Below, piece after piece: positions 23,020 through 23,063 of a DNA stretch of 23,063 nt (position 1 is the first letter of the stretch; every line of letters starts with the position of its first letter). The notes below the pieces were generated by a model, which was given only the letters and a program-made list of their open reading frames with translations, ran no database searches and was not told where the DNA came from. The DNA is from UKL13-2 sp043756275 (GTDB lineage: Bacteria > Pseudomonadota > Gammaproteobacteria > Burkholderiales > Usitatibacteraceae). The stretch lies in assembly GCA_043756275.1 (NCBI GenBank), contig JAYURJ010000290.1, positions 1 through 23,063 of the forward strand, given 5' to 3'. The position numbers were made by a program, and so were the translations under genes.

Positions 23020-23063
23020 ATTTAAGGTTGTATCGAATTTATTGAGGCAGGTGACATACGTCG

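Overview
The window looks like a chromosomal segment of a betaproteobacterium with moderate to high GC. The evidence is gene order and protein style: rhodanese, grxC, secB, an SH3-domain protein and gpsA run on the minus strand, divergent from gpmA, an EnvC-like LytM factor, the S41 peptidase CtpA and a MoeB/ThiF protein on the plus strand. A DUF4124 protein, tsaD and rpsU follow. I infer the phylum-level placement from synteny; I cannot fix the genus.

Layout. (1) 1-3386: a partial LOG-family gene is divergent from polA, a complete DNA polymerase I with an intact proofreading site. (2) 3387-6760 is an accessory region. It holds two brnT/brnA-type toxin-antitoxin modules with different antitoxin families, a decayed second copy of the 3' end of polA, an unrecognised 255-residue protein, a 60-bp diverged direct repeat, and a 76-residue exported peptide carrying two TonB-box-like motifs. 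(3) 6761-9529: a compact plus-strand operon of two DUF4331-type exported proteins and a TPR lipoprotein. (4) 9693-12304: a minus-strand iorAB-like molybdenum hydroxylase pair without a flavin subunit. (5) 12513-16338: a minus-strand run of argB, gpsA, an SH3-domain protein, secB, grxC and a rhodanese. (6) 16516-21583: a plus-strand run of gpmA, an envC-like gene, ctpA, a moeB-like gene and a DUF4124 gene. (7) 21598-23019: tsaD on minus, divergent from rpsU, whose promoter overlaps the tsaD start.

How the genes work together. Regions 1 and 5-7 are housekeeping: DNA repair, arginine and glycerophospholipid synthesis, export chaperoning, redox, glycolysis, cell-wall remodelling, tRNA t6A and ribosome. 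Region 2 behaves like an insertion hotspot downstream of polA. Both brnT toxins have a plausible sigma70 promoter whose -10 box ends exactly 6 nt before the ATG, with a palindromic operator over the promoter. This predicts leaderless toxin mRNAs under autorepression.

Most interesting observations: the tandem TonB-box peptide at 5793-6023, the matched leaderless promoter/operator design of the two brnT genes, and the degenerate polA tail at 4009-4159 that brackets the first toxin-antitoxin module. No rRNA, tRNA, CRISPR array or intact transposase was seen.
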